The notes beneath the pieces were generated by a model. That model did not search any database and was not told the origin of the DNA. It was given only the letters and a program-made list of their open reading frames with translations. Source: Kribbella pittospori (GTDB lineage Bacteria; Actinomycetota; Actinomycetes; Propionibacteriales; Kribbellaceae). Taken from it: a DNA stretch of 64,000 nt. How positions within the stretch are numbered: the stretch's first letter is position 1; every line of letters starts with the position of its first letter. The translations under genes and the position numbers were made by a program. The DNA is taken from assembly GCF_004331465.1 (NCBI RefSeq), contig NZ_SJKB01000006.1, positions 186,001 through 250,000 on the forward strand, read 5' to 3'. Shown one piece after another: positions 34,363 to 43,644 of the stretch.

Positions 34363-35358
34363 ATGGCACCGAGACACGTGACACGGGATCAATTGGCCGG
34401 GGCGGCGCGGGCTGCGCTCGGTGGTGGGCGTCGGCTGGAGGTGGTCGAGCGGCTCACCGGCGGCACGACGAAGGGCGTGTACCGGCTGACGATGGACGAC
34501 GCGACGACAGCGATCGCCTATCTGTGGAACGAGGCCGAGAACTACTGGCCGGCGACCGACTGGGACGGCGACCTCGCCAATCCCTTCTCCCCCGGACGCG
34601 GGCTCGACCTGTACGAGACAGTGCACGCGCGACTGGACGCGCTGGGTCTCCGCGTCCCGATCGTCTATCTGACCGACCGCGACCGCACCCACTACCCGGC
34701 CGACATCGCCATCGTCGAGGACTTCCCCGGCGACGACCTGGAGGAACGGTTCGTCAAGGACCCTCGTGCTGTGGAGTCGACCATGGACCGACTCCGCGAA
34801 GCCCTGGAGACGATGCGGGTCTACCGCGCACCGACGTACGGCAAGATCGCGCACATCGACCGGGGCGGAACGCCGCGCGGCTCGTCGTGCGAGGGAGTCG
34901 TCCTCGAGTTCGCCCTGCGCTGCGTCGGACAGGCGGCCGAGCGTGATCCGAGGGTGGCCAAGGCCCGCGACCGTCTGGAGGAAAGGCTCCGGGAGCTCGC
35001 CGCGGCGGTGCAGCCGCGGACCGAGTACTCCGTCGTACACGGTGAGCTGGGACTGGGCCACGTGATGGTGGACCGCGACGGCGTACCCGTCCTGATCGAC
35101 GTCGAGGAGATGATGTACTTCGACGTCGAGTGGGAGCACGCGTTCATGCGCAACATTCTCGGCGACGACTACCCGCAGGTGGCGGTCCCCGACCTGGACG
35201 AGGACCGCCTCGCGCTCTACACGCTGGCCGAGCACATCTCGCTGACCGCGGGGCCGCTACGCCTGCTCGACGGGGACTACCCCAACCGCGCCTTCATGCA
35301 GCGGATCATCGAGTACAACCTCGGCCAAGCCCTGCTGCTGGCGCAAGCTCAGCCGTAG
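34363..35358 (+). CDS. Aminoglycoside phosphotransferase-like kinase with altered catalytic loop
   Basis: A 331-residue protein-kinase-like phosphotransferase. It shows a glycine loop (LTGGTTKGVYRL), an acidic hinge (IAIVEDFPGDDL) and the Brenner/DFG-equivalent region VVHGELGLGHVM and VLIDVEEMMYFD. In active APH enzymes the loop is HGDxxxxN; here the catalytic Asp is Glu228 and the metal Asn is His233, though Asp246 is kept. It may be a weak kinase, a pseudokinase or use altered chemistry. It overlaps the convergent amidohydrolase by 10 bases. Confidence 0.75.
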   Translation: MAPRHVTRDQLAGAARAALGGGRRLEVVERLTGGTTKGVYRLTMDDATTAIAYLWNEAENYWPATDWDGDLANPFSPGRGLDLYETVHARLDALGLRVPIVYLTDRDRTHYPADIAIVEDFPGDDLEERFVKDPRAVESTMDRLREALETMRVYRAPTYGKIAHIDRGGTPRGSSCEGVVLEFALRCVGQAAERDPRVAKARDRLEERLRELAAAVQPRTEYSVVHGELGLGHVMVDRDGVPVLIDVEEMMYFDVEWEHAFMRNILGDDYPQVAVPDLDEDRLALYTLAEHISLTAGPLRLLDGDYPNRAFMQRIIEYNLGQALLLAQAQP

Positions 35359-36176
35359 AGGGTGTTGAAGTTGTCGCGCATGACAAGGTCGGCCAGCTCA
35401 CCGTCGCCGGCAGCCTCGCGCATACGGGCGACCTCGCCGACGTAGTCGCCCCACGGCTCGTCGCTGGCGAACAGCACCCGGTCCTGGCCGATCCCGCGCC
35501 GCTCGATCTCGCGGACCAGCCAGCGCGGCGCGAAGCCGATCGCCCAACTGGTGTCGGTGTAGACCTGCTTGCCGGCCTCGATCCACTTGAAGAACCGCTC
35601 GTTGATCAGCTTGATGTGGCCGCTCATGCCACCGCCGAAGTGCACGAGATGGATCTTGACGTCGTCTCCGTAGCGGTCGACCAGCTTGCCGATCTGGTCG
35701 ATGTCGGACGCCGCACCGGGCGAGGTGTGAACGTGTACGACGAGGCCGCGCTCGCGTGCGGTGCTGAAGATCTGCTCGAGCTGAGGAGCGCACTCCGGAT
35801 CCTCGACAGCCCCGCCTAGCAGGAAGCTGGTCTTCAACGCGACCACGCCCGGCTCCCCGGCCAGAGCGAGCGCCGCGGTGGTGAGCTCGGCGTCCTGCCG
35901 CCGCGGCGAGACCCACAACCCGCAGCGGATCCGATCGTCCTTGGCCGCCGCCTCGATCACCAGCGGGTTGAAACCGAAGGACACCGAGGCGTCCGGCACC
36001 CCGTAGTTGGGCAGCACGAGCGCGCGCTCGGCACCCTCCCGGTCGAGATCCTCGATCAGCTCGGCAACCGTGGCCCGGGCCAGAATGTCCGGATTGGCCG
36101 GCGGCCCGCCGTAGAACGGGAACGCAGGCATGATGCCCAGGTGGCGATGCGCGTCATTCGTCAGCTTCGCGGTCAT
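35349..36176 (-). CDS. Amidohydrolase-family metal-dependent hydrolase
   Basis: About 275 residues, a TIM-barrel amidohydrolase-2-like protein: DAHRHLGIMP (first His-x-His), VVHVHTSPGA, KIHLVHFGGGMSGH and the C-terminal Asp in RVLFASDEPWG. Related enzymes are decarboxylases and lactonases. ATG 36176 begins at MTAKLTNDAHR; ATG 36200 would add 8 residues, and neither has a good ribosome site. Stands alone. Confidence 0.82.
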   Translation of the reverse strand: MTAKLTNDAHRHLGIMPAFPFYGGPPANPDILARATVAELIEDLDREGAERALVLPNYGVPDASVSFGFNPLVIEAAAKDDRIRCGLWVSPRRQDAELTTAALALAGEPGVVALKTSFLLGGAVEDPECAPQLEQIFSTARERGLVVHVHTSPGAASDIDQIGKLVDRYGDDVKIHLVHFGGGMSGHIKLINERFFKWIEAGKQVYTDTSWAIGFAPRWLVREIERRGIGQDRVLFASDEPWGDYVGEVARMREAAGDGELADLVMRDNFNTLYG

Positions 36177-36253
36177 CCTCAGACGGTAACCGCAGAACAT
36201 TTCCTATGCAAGAGTATGCTTCTACTATCCGACACATCCCGGTCCGGTAGCGC

Positions 36254-36529
36254 CTACAGGCTGAAGGCGATCGAGCGCAGGATCAGCGCCGCGACGAACA
36301 CCACGGTGAACGCGAGGTCGATCGCCAGCCCGCCGGCCCGCAGCGGCGGCAGCCTCCGCCGTACCGGCGCGATCACCGGCTCCGTCCAGGCGTGAGTCAC
36401 CGAACGCACCCGGCCGGCCCGCTGACCGCCGCTCGCCAGCAAACCCGTCCAGTCCAGCACCATCCGCACGATCAACAGCAGAATGAACGCCGTCAAGGCG
36501 TACCCGACCAGGGCTCCGATGATGCTCAT
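36254..36529 (-). CDS. YggT-family membrane protein
   Basis: A 91-residue protein with two membrane segments (ALVGYALTAFILLLIVRMVL and AIDLAFTVVFVAALILRSIA) joined by the family motif TEPVIAPVRRRLPPL. ATG 36529 follows GGAGG. YggT proteins in actinobacteria often sit in the cell-division/SepF region; here the gene is isolated. Confidence 0.9.
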   Translation of the reverse strand: MSIIGALVGYALTAFILLLIVRMVLDWTGLLASGGQRAGRVRSVTHAWTEPVIAPVRRRLPPLRAGGLAIDLAFTVVFVAALILRSIAFSL

Positions 36530-36635
36530 GACCAATCTCCTCCGTGAGGGCCGCACCGGCCATCTCACCAGTATCAACGCCGCCGACCACGTCGAAGTGT
36601 CCCCGTGCGCAGGTTCTTAGCTGACTATCAGGCAC

Positions 36636-36669
36636 AAGAAGGCCCGGACCTCATGGTCCGGGCCTTCTT
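36636..36669 (-). terminator. Hairpin downstream of the MFS transporter, near-identical to the tRNA-fMet terminator
   Basis: Perfect 15-bp stem AAGAAGGCCCGGACC with a 4-base loop. The U-run on the minus strand is weak. The same hairpin occurs at 38712-38741; over 35 aligned bases only 2 differ. Confidence 0.8.
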
Positions 36670-36677
36670 CGGTTCGC

Positions 36678-38105
36678 TTACTGCTGGGGTTCTGATGGTG
36701 CCTTGCGGGGCATCAGGGCGACGATCGGGAGGCTGAGCGCCGTAATGGCCAGAACGACGATCAGCGTGACCTTCATCGCGTGGGCCAGCCCGGACGTTGC
36801 GGCGTGGAAGAAGACCGACGTGACCGCGGCCGAGCCGATCGCTGACGCGAGTTGCTGGATCGAGCTGAGCGAGCCGCTGGCGCTGCCGGCTTCGTCAGGC
36901 GTCGCGTCGCCGAGAGCAACGGTGGGGATCGTGGTGAAGCTGAGTCCGGTGCCGATGCCGACGACGATGAACGCCGGCGCCAGCGCCGAGATGCTGAGGT
37001 TCGTGCCGAAGTGCTCGACGAGGACGAGGACCCAGCCGCAACCAACCAGGGCAACGGCGAGGCCGATGACGACAAGCCTGCGGCCGAACTTGGTGACCAG
37101 GCCACCCATGGCGGCGAACGCGGCGGCGATGAGCCCCACGGTGAGCGGCACCAGGCCGAGCGCGGCCTCCCGCGGGCTGGCATGCAGGCCCTCCTGCAGG
37201 AACAGCGACAGTACGAAGATCAGTCCGGTGCCGGCGGCGAAGACGGCCAGGCCCACGAGCATCGCGGAAGTGAAACCCCGGTTCTTCAGCAGCGAGGGCA
37301 TGATCAGCGGGTGGGCCGCGGTGCGTTGGCGGTAGGCGAAGGCGGCGAAGAACAGGACGCCGACGGTGATCGAGGTGACGGGGACGGCGCTCCAGCCGTT
37401 GGTCGAGCCCTCGATCAGGCCGTACAGCAGCCCGATCATGGCGACCGCGAGGAGGCCGGAGCCCCAACCGTCGACAACGGTGGAGCGGTCGCCGTCGTCT
37501 CGCGGCAGGATCTTGGCGGCCATGACCAGCCCGATGCTGCCGAGGACGAGGTTGATGAGGAAGATCGGGCGCCAGGACAGACCGAACAGGTCGGCGCTGA
37601 TGATGAATCCGGCCAGGACCGGGCCGGCGACACTGGACAGGCCGAGCACCGGGCCGAACAGCCCGAACGCCTTGGCGAGCATGTCGCGGCTGAACGCCTT
37701 CGTCATGATCGCCATGCCTTGCGGGATGAGGAGAGCCCCGAACGCTCCCTGCGCGATCCGGGCGGCGATGAGCAGGGTCGGGTCCGGTGAGAACCCGGCG
37801 ACCGCCGAGGCCAGGGTGAACCCACCCATGCCGATCAGGAAGAGCCTGCGTTGGCCGAACTTGTCACCCAGCCGTCCGCCGACCAGCAGTAGGACACCCA
37901 TGGCGAGCATGTACGCCGGTCCCACCCACTTGATCAGACTCACCCCGCCGTGGAGCTCGTCGGCGATGGTGGGAGCCGCGATGTTCGTGACGGTCGCATC
38001 GATGACATCAAGGGCGTCGGCAAGCAAAACCAGCCCCAGGATGGCCCACACCCGGCGACTGGACCGCTGTGTGACGACTGTGCGCGGCTCCGTCAAGACA
38101 GTCAT
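36678..38105 (-). CDS. MFS drug exporter, EmrB/QacA (14-TMS) type
   Basis: A 475-residue multidrug proton antiporter. Motif D1/A regions are visible: LDVIDATVTNIAAPTIADEL, GGRLGDKFGQRR (cytoplasmic loop 2-3) and the motif C-like PVLGLSSVAGPVLAGF. About 14 hydrophobic segments are present. The YCII-family gene precedes it on the same strand by 109 bases. The gene ends just before the hairpin at 36636-36669. Substrate unknown. Confidence 0.92.
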   Translation of the reverse strand: MTVLTEPRTVVTQRSSRRVWAILGLVLLADALDVIDATVTNIAAPTIADELHGGVSLIKWVGPAYMLAMGVLLLVGGRLGDKFGQRRLFLIGMGGFTLASAVAGFSPDPTLLIAARIAQGAFGALLIPQGMAIMTKAFSRDMLAKAFGLFGPVLGLSSVAGPVLAGFIISADLFGLSWRPIFLINLVLGSIGLVMAAKILPRDDGDRSTVVDGWGSGLLAVAMIGLLYGLIEGSTNGWSAVPVTSITVGVLFFAAFAYRQRTAAHPLIMPSLLKNRGFTSAMLVGLAVFAAGTGLIFVLSLFLQEGLHASPREAALGLVPLTVGLIAAAFAAMGGLVTKFGRRLVVIGLAVALVGCGWVLVLVEHFGTNLSISALAPAFIVVGIGTGLSFTTIPTVALGDATPDEAGSASGSLSSIQQLASAIGSAAVTSVFFHAATSGLAHAMKVTLIVVLAITALSLPIVALMPRKAPSEPQQ

Positions 38106-38214
38106 GAGGAACGTCCTTCCCTACCCAGCGGCGCCCCTCCTGGGCGGCCTCTCACCACCACTACGAACGCCCCTGACGGGATCCGACATCGCCCAGATAA
38201 TTTGTGCCCGTCAC

Positions 38215-38538
38215 TTACTGGAACGGACGTACCTCGATCTTCCGGTCGCAGACCTTCGACGCCTCGGCGGCGAGCTTGAGCACCACATCCAGATCGGGGG
38301 CCTCCCACACCCAGATGCCGGCGAGGTACTCCTTCGACTCGATGAAAGGCCCGTCGCTGAACACCGCCTGCTCGCCCCGGTTGTCGATGACCGTGGCCTC
38401 GTCGGTGTCCGCCAGTCCGCCCGCGAAGACCCAGTAGCCCTCGGCGATCAGCCGCTCGTTGAACACGCTGATGGCCGGCCGCCGGTCCGTGCTGCCCGGA
38501 TTGCTCTTGTCATCGATCACGGAAACCAGATAGCGCAT
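38215..38538 (-). CDS. YCII-related (DGPF-type) protein
   Basis: A 107-residue protein with MRYLVSVIDDK at the start, then EGYWVFAGGLAD, the family core SDGPFIESKEYLAGIWV and KIEVRPF at the end. Often encoded next to ECF sigma factors, none of which is here. ATG 38538 has GAGGA upstream. It is probably co-transcribed with the MFS gene. Confidence 0.88.
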   Translation of the reverse strand: MRYLVSVIDDKSNPGSTDRRPAISVFNERLIAEGYWVFAGGLADTDEATVIDNRGEQAVFSDGPFIESKEYLAGIWVWEAPDLDVVLKLAAEASKVCDRKIEVRPFQ

Positions 38539-38711
38539 CTGAAGATCCTCCTGTGGTGTCAAGACAACGTGGTTCGGTGGTCTACCCCTACTACGAACAC
38601 AACCACCCCCATCCGACACCCTTCCCGGGTCCTTCGAACGATCTTGGTGCCTCGGGATCGGTACGACGGCCGGTGGGTGCTCGCAGCAACCACCGGGATG
38701 CCAAACAAAAC

Positions 38712-38741
38712 GAAGGCCCGGACCTGATGGTCCGGGCCTTC
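38712..38741 (-). terminator. Rho-independent terminator of tRNA-fMet
   Basis: Perfect 13-bp stem GAAGGCCCGGACC with a 4-base loop, beginning 5 bases past the tRNA 3' end on the minus strand and followed there by CGTTTTGTTTGG. Confidence 0.92.
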
Positions 38742-38746
38742 TTCCG

Positions 38747-38820
38747 TAGCGGGGGCAGGATTTGAACCTGCGACCTCTGGGTTATGAGCCCAGCGAGCTA
38801 CCGAGCTGCTCCACCCCGCG
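38747..38820 (-). tRNA. Initiator tRNA-Met (anticodon CAU)
   Basis: Reads CGCGGGG for the 5' acceptor strand and folds to a 74-base cloverleaf. The anticodon loop is CTCATAA, bounded by three G:C pairs (GGG...CCC), which marks an initiator tRNA. The first base C faces U, so position 1:72 is unpaired as required for formylation. GGTTCAAATCC is the T arm. CCA is not encoded. A terminator follows at once. Confidence 0.95.
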
Positions 38821-38935
38821 TCGTTGTGTCTTTAGTTTAGGGGATCGGGGCTGAGCAACCAAATCGGCTCCCAGTGTGGCTCCTCGCGGCCGAAAATCCG
38901 TGTCAGGGGCGGGTGGTGCGGCGTACCGTCCGGGT

Positions 38936-39901
38936 ATGTCCCGACACGTCATCCGCCCGTTCCGGGAGGCGGACCTGCCTGCGGCCGCCGGACTGCTCGC
39001 GGAGCGGCACAAAGAGCATCGCAAGCGTCACCCTCTGCTGCCTGCAGACTACGAGAGCGAGCGGCTGGCGTTGGTCGAGGTGACTGCGCTGTGGGAGAGC
39101 GAGAGCGCGTCCGGCGCCGTCATCCTCGACGACGGCGAGCTGACCGGCTATCTGCTGGGTGCACCCAAGCAGTCCACCATGTGGGGCCCGAACATCTGGG
39201 TCGAGGCCGCCGGCCACGCCGTACGTGAGCCCGAACACATCCGCGACCTGTACGCCGCCGCTGCCACGAAGTGGGTGGACGACGGCCGGATCGCGCAGTA
39301 TGCACTGGTCCCGGACGATCCGGAGCTGCTCGATGCATGGTTCCGGCTGGCGTTCGGCTCTCAGCACGTGCATGCGATCCGTCCGGCGCCGACGACTCCG
39401 CCACCGGAGTACCCGGGCCTCACCGTACGACGTGCTGTTCGTGACGACATCGCCGTACTCGCACAGCTGGACCTGGTGCTGCCGCAGCACCAGGGACTCT
39501 CGCCCGTGTTCTCCGCCGGGGAGATGCCCACGATGCAGGAGGCGCTGGACGATTGGGAGGAGTCGATCGACGACCCCGACTATGCGACCTTCGTGGCCGA
39601 GTACGACGGGCGCGTGATCGGCTCGTCGATCGGATGTGCCCTGGACAAGTCGAGCTCGCACAGCGGGTTGGCGCGGCCGGACAACGCCGGCTTCCTGGGG
39701 TTCGCCGCCGTACTGCCTGAGGCCCGCGGTCGCGGAGCCGGCCGTGCGCTCGGTGAGGCCGTCCTGCAGTGGTCGGCTGACACCGGGTACACGTCGGTGG
39801 TGACCGACTGGCGGGTCACGAACCTGCTGTCGTCACGGGCCTGGCCGAAGCTCGGGTTCGAGCAGACGTTCCACCGGCTGCACCGGCTGATCGGGTACTG
39901 A
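38936..39901 (+). CDS. Tandem GNAT acetyltransferase
   Basis: A 321-residue protein with two GNAT units. The N-terminal unit (IRPFREADLPAAAGLLAERH) is degenerate. The C-terminal one has the acetyl-CoA loop LPEARGRGAGRAL and the final WRVTNLLSSRAWPKLGF. ATG 38936 begins at MSRHVIRPF. It stands alone downstream of the divergent tRNA gene. Substrate unknown. Confidence 0.87.
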   Translation: MSRHVIRPFREADLPAAAGLLAERHKEHRKRHPLLPADYESERLALVEVTALWESESASGAVILDDGELTGYLLGAPKQSTMWGPNIWVEAAGHAVREPEHIRDLYAAAATKWVDDGRIAQYALVPDDPELLDAWFRLAFGSQHVHAIRPAPTTPPPEYPGLTVRRAVRDDIAVLAQLDLVLPQHQGLSPVFSAGEMPTMQEALDDWEESIDDPDYATFVAEYDGRVIGSSIGCALDKSSSHSGLARPDNAGFLGFAAVLPEARGRGAGRALGEAVLQWSADTGYTSVVTDWRVTNLLSSRAWPKLGFEQTFHRLHRLIGY

Positions 39902-40014
39902 CCGCCCGTTGTCCACAGGTTCGAAATCGCGCGTCGGGAAGGGCCGCGATCGCTGCATCTTCTTGGGCAGGAACGCCTTGCAGCAAGCGAGGCGTCGAGG
40001 TCCAGGAGGTAGTC

Positions 40015-40596
40015 ATGTCGTGTTCGTCCCGTCGTTCCCGATTCGTGCCGTCGACCCGTCGTATCGTGATCGGGAGCGCCGTCATTCTGGCCTCATTCGG
40101 CGCCTGGACCACCACGGCCACGGCGAGCAGCTTCGAACCGCGCCCGGGGTATTGCGTGACTCCCCCATCGACCGAGCAGAGGGCGGACATCTTGGACGGC
40201 TTCGTGATCGAGAACCTCCCCGACGGTCTCGGGACGCCGAGCGATTTCGAGTACGAGTGGGAGGACGTGCGGTTCCACAGCCGGGTCTGGGAGACCGGCC
40301 CGGATCCCGAGGGTGCGTACCGGGTCGACCTGACCGCAAAGACGCTACGCGGTGAGAAGCTCACCGACCTCGAGGCCCTGAAGACCTTCCTGATCGAGTA
40401 CGAGGAGAAGGATCCGAACAGCTGGGAGCTCCGCGCGATCAAGGTCGGCGAGTACGACGGTCTGGCCGCTGGGGACGAGGTGTTCTACTTCGTCTCGCCG
40501 GGTGTCGCGGCCGAGGTGTCGATCGACAACGACCGGTTCACCGAGGACGACCTGCTCAGCACTGCCACCGGCTTCCACCCGGAGACCACGACCTGA
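40015..40596 (+). CDS. Secreted protein of unknown function
   Basis: A 193-residue protein with CCAGGAGGT before the ATG. The basic start and hydrophobic stretch (RRIVIGSAVILASFGAWTT) form a signal peptide cleaved near ATAS. The mature part is acidic, with DFEYEWEDVRFHSRVWETGP and WELRAIKVGEYDGLAAGDEV, apparently a single beta-rich domain. I do not recognise a family. It is followed by a bidirectional terminator. Confidence 0.7.
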   Translation: MSCSSRRSRFVPSTRRIVIGSAVILASFGAWTTTATASSFEPRPGYCVTPPSTEQRADILDGFVIENLPDGLGTPSDFEYEWEDVRFHSRVWETGPDPEGAYRVDLTAKTLRGEKLTDLEALKTFLIEYEEKDPNSWELRAIKVGEYDGLAAGDEVFYFVSPGVAAEVSIDNDRFTEDDLLSTATGFHPETTT

Positions 40597-40617
40597 GTCA
40601 GTGGCCTCGGGCAACGA

Positions 40618-40660
40618 ACCGGGGCGGCGACCCGACGGTTGTCGGTGTCGCCGCCCCGGT
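40618..40660. terminator. Bidirectional terminator between convergent genes
   Basis: 14-bp perfect outer stem ACCGGGGCGGCGAC (40618-40631 with 40647-40660), with a smaller GAC...GTC stem in the loop. Placed between the secreted-protein and UPF0182 stops. Confidence 0.75.
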
Positions 40661-40674
40661 AGCAGCCCTGTGGA

Positions 40675-43644
40675 TCAGCCGGTCGGTGACGTCGGTGGAC
40701 TCGATGGAGTCGGTGTCGACGGTGTCCCACTCGGCGTGGGAGTGGGCGGTGTGACTACTGCACCGGCCGCTACGGCCTTGTCGATCGCCTGCTTCATCTT
40801 GTTGACCTGAGCCTGGTAACCGGCCAGATCACCCTTCGTCAGAGCAGCCTGTGCGGCCGTGTACGCGGCCTGCGCGTCGGCGAGCGCTTGCTTGACCGTC
40901 TGGTTCTGCGTCGACGCTGGTGGCGGCTTCGAGCCTGGCGGCTCTTCACCGGTATCGACGCTGGTGTTGAAGACCTTGGTCAGCGCCTCCTGCAGCGTCC
41001 CGCCGTAGGCGACCCGATCACCGAAGGAGACCAGCACGTACCGGAGCACCGGATAGCTACCTGCTCCACTCGTCCGGACCGAGTAGACCGGCTGGACGTA
41101 GAGCAGACCACCACCGAGTGGAAGCGTCAGCAGGTTGCCGAACTGCGCTCTCGCGCCACTGCTCGGTTGGTTGATCGGGAGTAGCGCCTGTCTGATCCCT
41201 TCGTCGGTCTGGAACTTGTTGAAGACCTGTCCTGGACCGGGGATCTGCACGTTGCCGGGCAATCGGAGTATTCGGAACTTGCCGTAGTCCGGTGAGGTCG
41301 CTTCCGAATCGACAGCCATGAATGCGGTCAGGTTCTCCCGTTCCGCGTTCGGCACGTACACCGACGTCAGGGAGAACTTGGGCTCGGTCTGACCGGGCAT
41401 CCGCAGCGAGAGATAGAACGGAGGCTGGTTGCTTTGCACCGACGAGTCACTGCCGGACGACACCGCGGTCGGGTCGGCCGGGACGCGCCACAGGTCGCTG
41501 TTCTGGTACCAGGTGCCGGAGTCCGTCACGTGGTACTTGGCCAGCAGGTCGCGCTGGACCTTGAACATGTCCTCCGGGTAGCGGAGGTGGGACATCAGCG
41601 ACGGCGAGATGTCGGAGCGCGGCTTGACCGTGTTCGGGAAGGCCTTCATCCACGTCTTCAGCACCGGGTCGTTCTCGTCCCAGGCGTACAGCTCGACCGA
41701 GCCGTCGTACGCGTTGACGACCGCCTTGACCGAGTTGCGGATGTAGTTGATCTCCTCGCTCGGCTGCTGCGCGATGGTGCCGCGACCTGTCGTGGTGTCC
41801 CGGGTGCTGTCGTCCAGCGCGACCTTCTCCGCGTACGGGTAGTTCGCCGAGGTCGTGTAGCCGTCGACGATCCAGACCACCTGGTTGTCGACGATGGCCG
41901 GGTACGGGTCGCCGTCCGGTGTCAGCCAGGGCGCGGCCTTCTCCACCCGCTCGCGCGGGTTGCGGTCGTAGAGAATCTTCGAGTCGGGGTTCACCCGGCT
42001 GGACAGCAGGATGTTCGCGTCCCGGAACTTGGTTGCGTACAGCAATCGGTTGAAGAAGTTCCCGACCTCGACGCCGCCCTTGCCCTGGTAGGTGTTCAGC
42101 GTCGGGTCGCCGCCGCTCTTGCCTTCCGGAGTGTCGAGCTCGACCGGCGAGCCACCCTGTGGGCCTCCGACGATCGAGTAGTCCGGGGACTGCTCACCGA
42201 AGTAGATCCGGGGCTCGTAGTCGCCGAGCTGACCGGTCGGCGGCAGGTCCTTCTCCGACCACACCGGCGTACCGTCCTGGGCGCGCTGGTTGCCGTTGGC
42301 GGCGACCACGCCGTAGCCGTGGGTGTAGACGGTGTGGTCGTTGTTCCAGTTGCGCTGGCCGGCCGGGAGCCGGTCGACCTGCACCTCGCGAACCGCGATG
42401 ACGGTGTCGCTGACCTTGTCCCCGATCTTGTACCGGTCGACGTCGAGGTCGGTCGGGAACGAGTAGAAGCCACGCACCTGCTGCAACTGCTCGAAGGTCG
42501 GGCCGACCACGCTCGGGTCGATCAGCCGGATACCGGGAAGCACCTCGGCGTCCTGCGTCAGCTCCGACGGGGTCGCGGTCTGCTTGGCCTGGTAGTTGAT
42601 CACCTCGGCGCCCTCGAGGCCGTAGGCCTGGCGCGTCGACTCGATGTTCTTGGTGATGTACGGCGCCTCACGCACCGGCTCACTCGGGCGTACTCGCAAC
42701 TGCTGCAACGCTGCCGGCCACAACGCGCCGAGCAGGATCGCCGACAGGATCAGTACGACGGTGCCGACACCAGGCAGCAGCCAGGTCCGACGCACTACGT
42801 TGGCGAAGAACAGACCGGCACACAGGACGGCGATGACCGCCAGGATCTCCTTGCTGGGCAGGACCGCGTGGTCACCCGTATAGGAGATCCCTGTGAACAG
42901 CTTGGCGTCCGACGTCGTCAGGCCGAAACGGTCCAGCCAGTAGCTGAAGGCCTTCAGCAGGACGAGCAGACCCAGCAGTACCGAGAACTGCACCTGCGCG
43001 GCCCCGGAAGCCTTCTGTCCCTTCGCGGACGGCCGGAATCCGCCGTACAGATAGTGCGTGATGATCGCCGCGACGAGCGACAGCAGCACGATCGAGTAGC
43101 CGAAGCCGAGCAGGACGCGCAGCCACGGGTAGTCGAAGACGAAGAACGCGATGTCCTTGTTGAAGTGCTTGTCGGTGACGCCGAACGGGGTCCGGTTCCG
43201 CCAGGCGAGGAAGACCTTCCACTCGCCCGATGCAGCCGAGCCGCCGAAGACCAGCATCAGGGTGGCGACCACACCGATGGCGATCTTGCCGCGCTGCTGG
43301 AGCAGATCGCCGTACCGCTCGAAGCCCGGGCTGGGCGCCGGCGCGAGCGCAACCCGCGGCCGGGTGCGGAAGGCGATGACGATGTTCGCGACGACGGCGG
43401 CCGCCATCAGCAGACCGACCACGAAGAAGAGCAGTACCCGGGTCCCGAGCACCGTGCCGAACACGGAACCGAGGTCCACCGAGCGGTACCACAACCGCTG
43501 AGTCCAGATGTCGGTGAAGACGCTGAAGAGGATCAGCAGCACGATCAGTGTCGCGATCGTCGGCAGCAGGGCCCGGGGCCGACCACCACCTGTTCGCCGC
43601 GGCCGCCGCGGCTCCTCCGGCATGTCGTAGACGCCGTCGCTCAT
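40675..43644 (-). CDS. UPF0182-family large membrane protein
   Basis: A 989-residue conserved actinobacterial protein. About seven membrane segments lie in the first 330 residues (LLPTIATLIVLLILFSVFTD, VLLFFVVGLLMAAAVVANIV and others). The large exported part follows, with VNAYDGSVELYAWDENDPVL and MSHLRYPEDMFKVQRDLLAK. A Thr/Pro/Ser-rich tail ends it. Homologues are widespread (mycobacterial Rv3193c/Rv0064 type); function is unsettled. Its ATG overlaps the PPA1309 stop by 4 bases. Confidence 0.95.
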   Translation of the reverse strand: MSDGVYDMPEEPRRPRRTGGGRPRALLPTIATLIVLLILFSVFTDIWTQRLWYRSVDLGSVFGTVLGTRVLLFFVVGLLMAAAVVANIVIAFRTRPRVALAPAPSPGFERYGDLLQQRGKIAIGVVATLMLVFGGSAASGEWKVFLAWRNRTPFGVTDKHFNKDIAFFVFDYPWLRVLLGFGYSIVLLSLVAAIITHYLYGGFRPSAKGQKASGAAQVQFSVLLGLLVLLKAFSYWLDRFGLTTSDAKLFTGISYTGDHAVLPSKEILAVIAVLCAGLFFANVVRRTWLLPGVGTVVLILSAILLGALWPAALQQLRVRPSEPVREAPYITKNIESTRQAYGLEGAEVINYQAKQTATPSELTQDAEVLPGIRLIDPSVVGPTFEQLQQVRGFYSFPTDLDVDRYKIGDKVSDTVIAVREVQVDRLPAGQRNWNNDHTVYTHGYGVVAANGNQRAQDGTPVWSEKDLPPTGQLGDYEPRIYFGEQSPDYSIVGGPQGGSPVELDTPEGKSGGDPTLNTYQGKGGVEVGNFFNRLLYATKFRDANILLSSRVNPDSKILYDRNPRERVEKAAPWLTPDGDPYPAIVDNQVVWIVDGYTTSANYPYAEKVALDDSTRDTTTGRGTIAQQPSEEINYIRNSVKAVVNAYDGSVELYAWDENDPVLKTWMKAFPNTVKPRSDISPSLMSHLRYPEDMFKVQRDLLAKYHVTDSGTWYQNSDLWRVPADPTAVSSGSDSSVQSNQPPFYLSLRMPGQTEPKFSLTSVYVPNAERENLTAFMAVDSEATSPDYGKFRILRLPGNVQIPGPGQVFNKFQTDEGIRQALLPINQPSSGARAQFGNLLTLPLGGGLLYVQPVYSVRTSGAGSYPVLRYVLVSFGDRVAYGGTLQEALTKVFNTSVDTGEEPPGSKPPPASTQNQTVKQALADAQAAYTAAQAALTKGDLAGYQAQVNKMKQAIDKAVAAGAVVTPPTPTPSGTPSTPTPSSPPTSPTG

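Noticed and set aside
36636..38744. Integrative element at tRNA-fMet
   Set aside because: The repeated sequence is the terminator, not the tRNA 3' end, and there is no integrase; recorded as a duplication finding instead.
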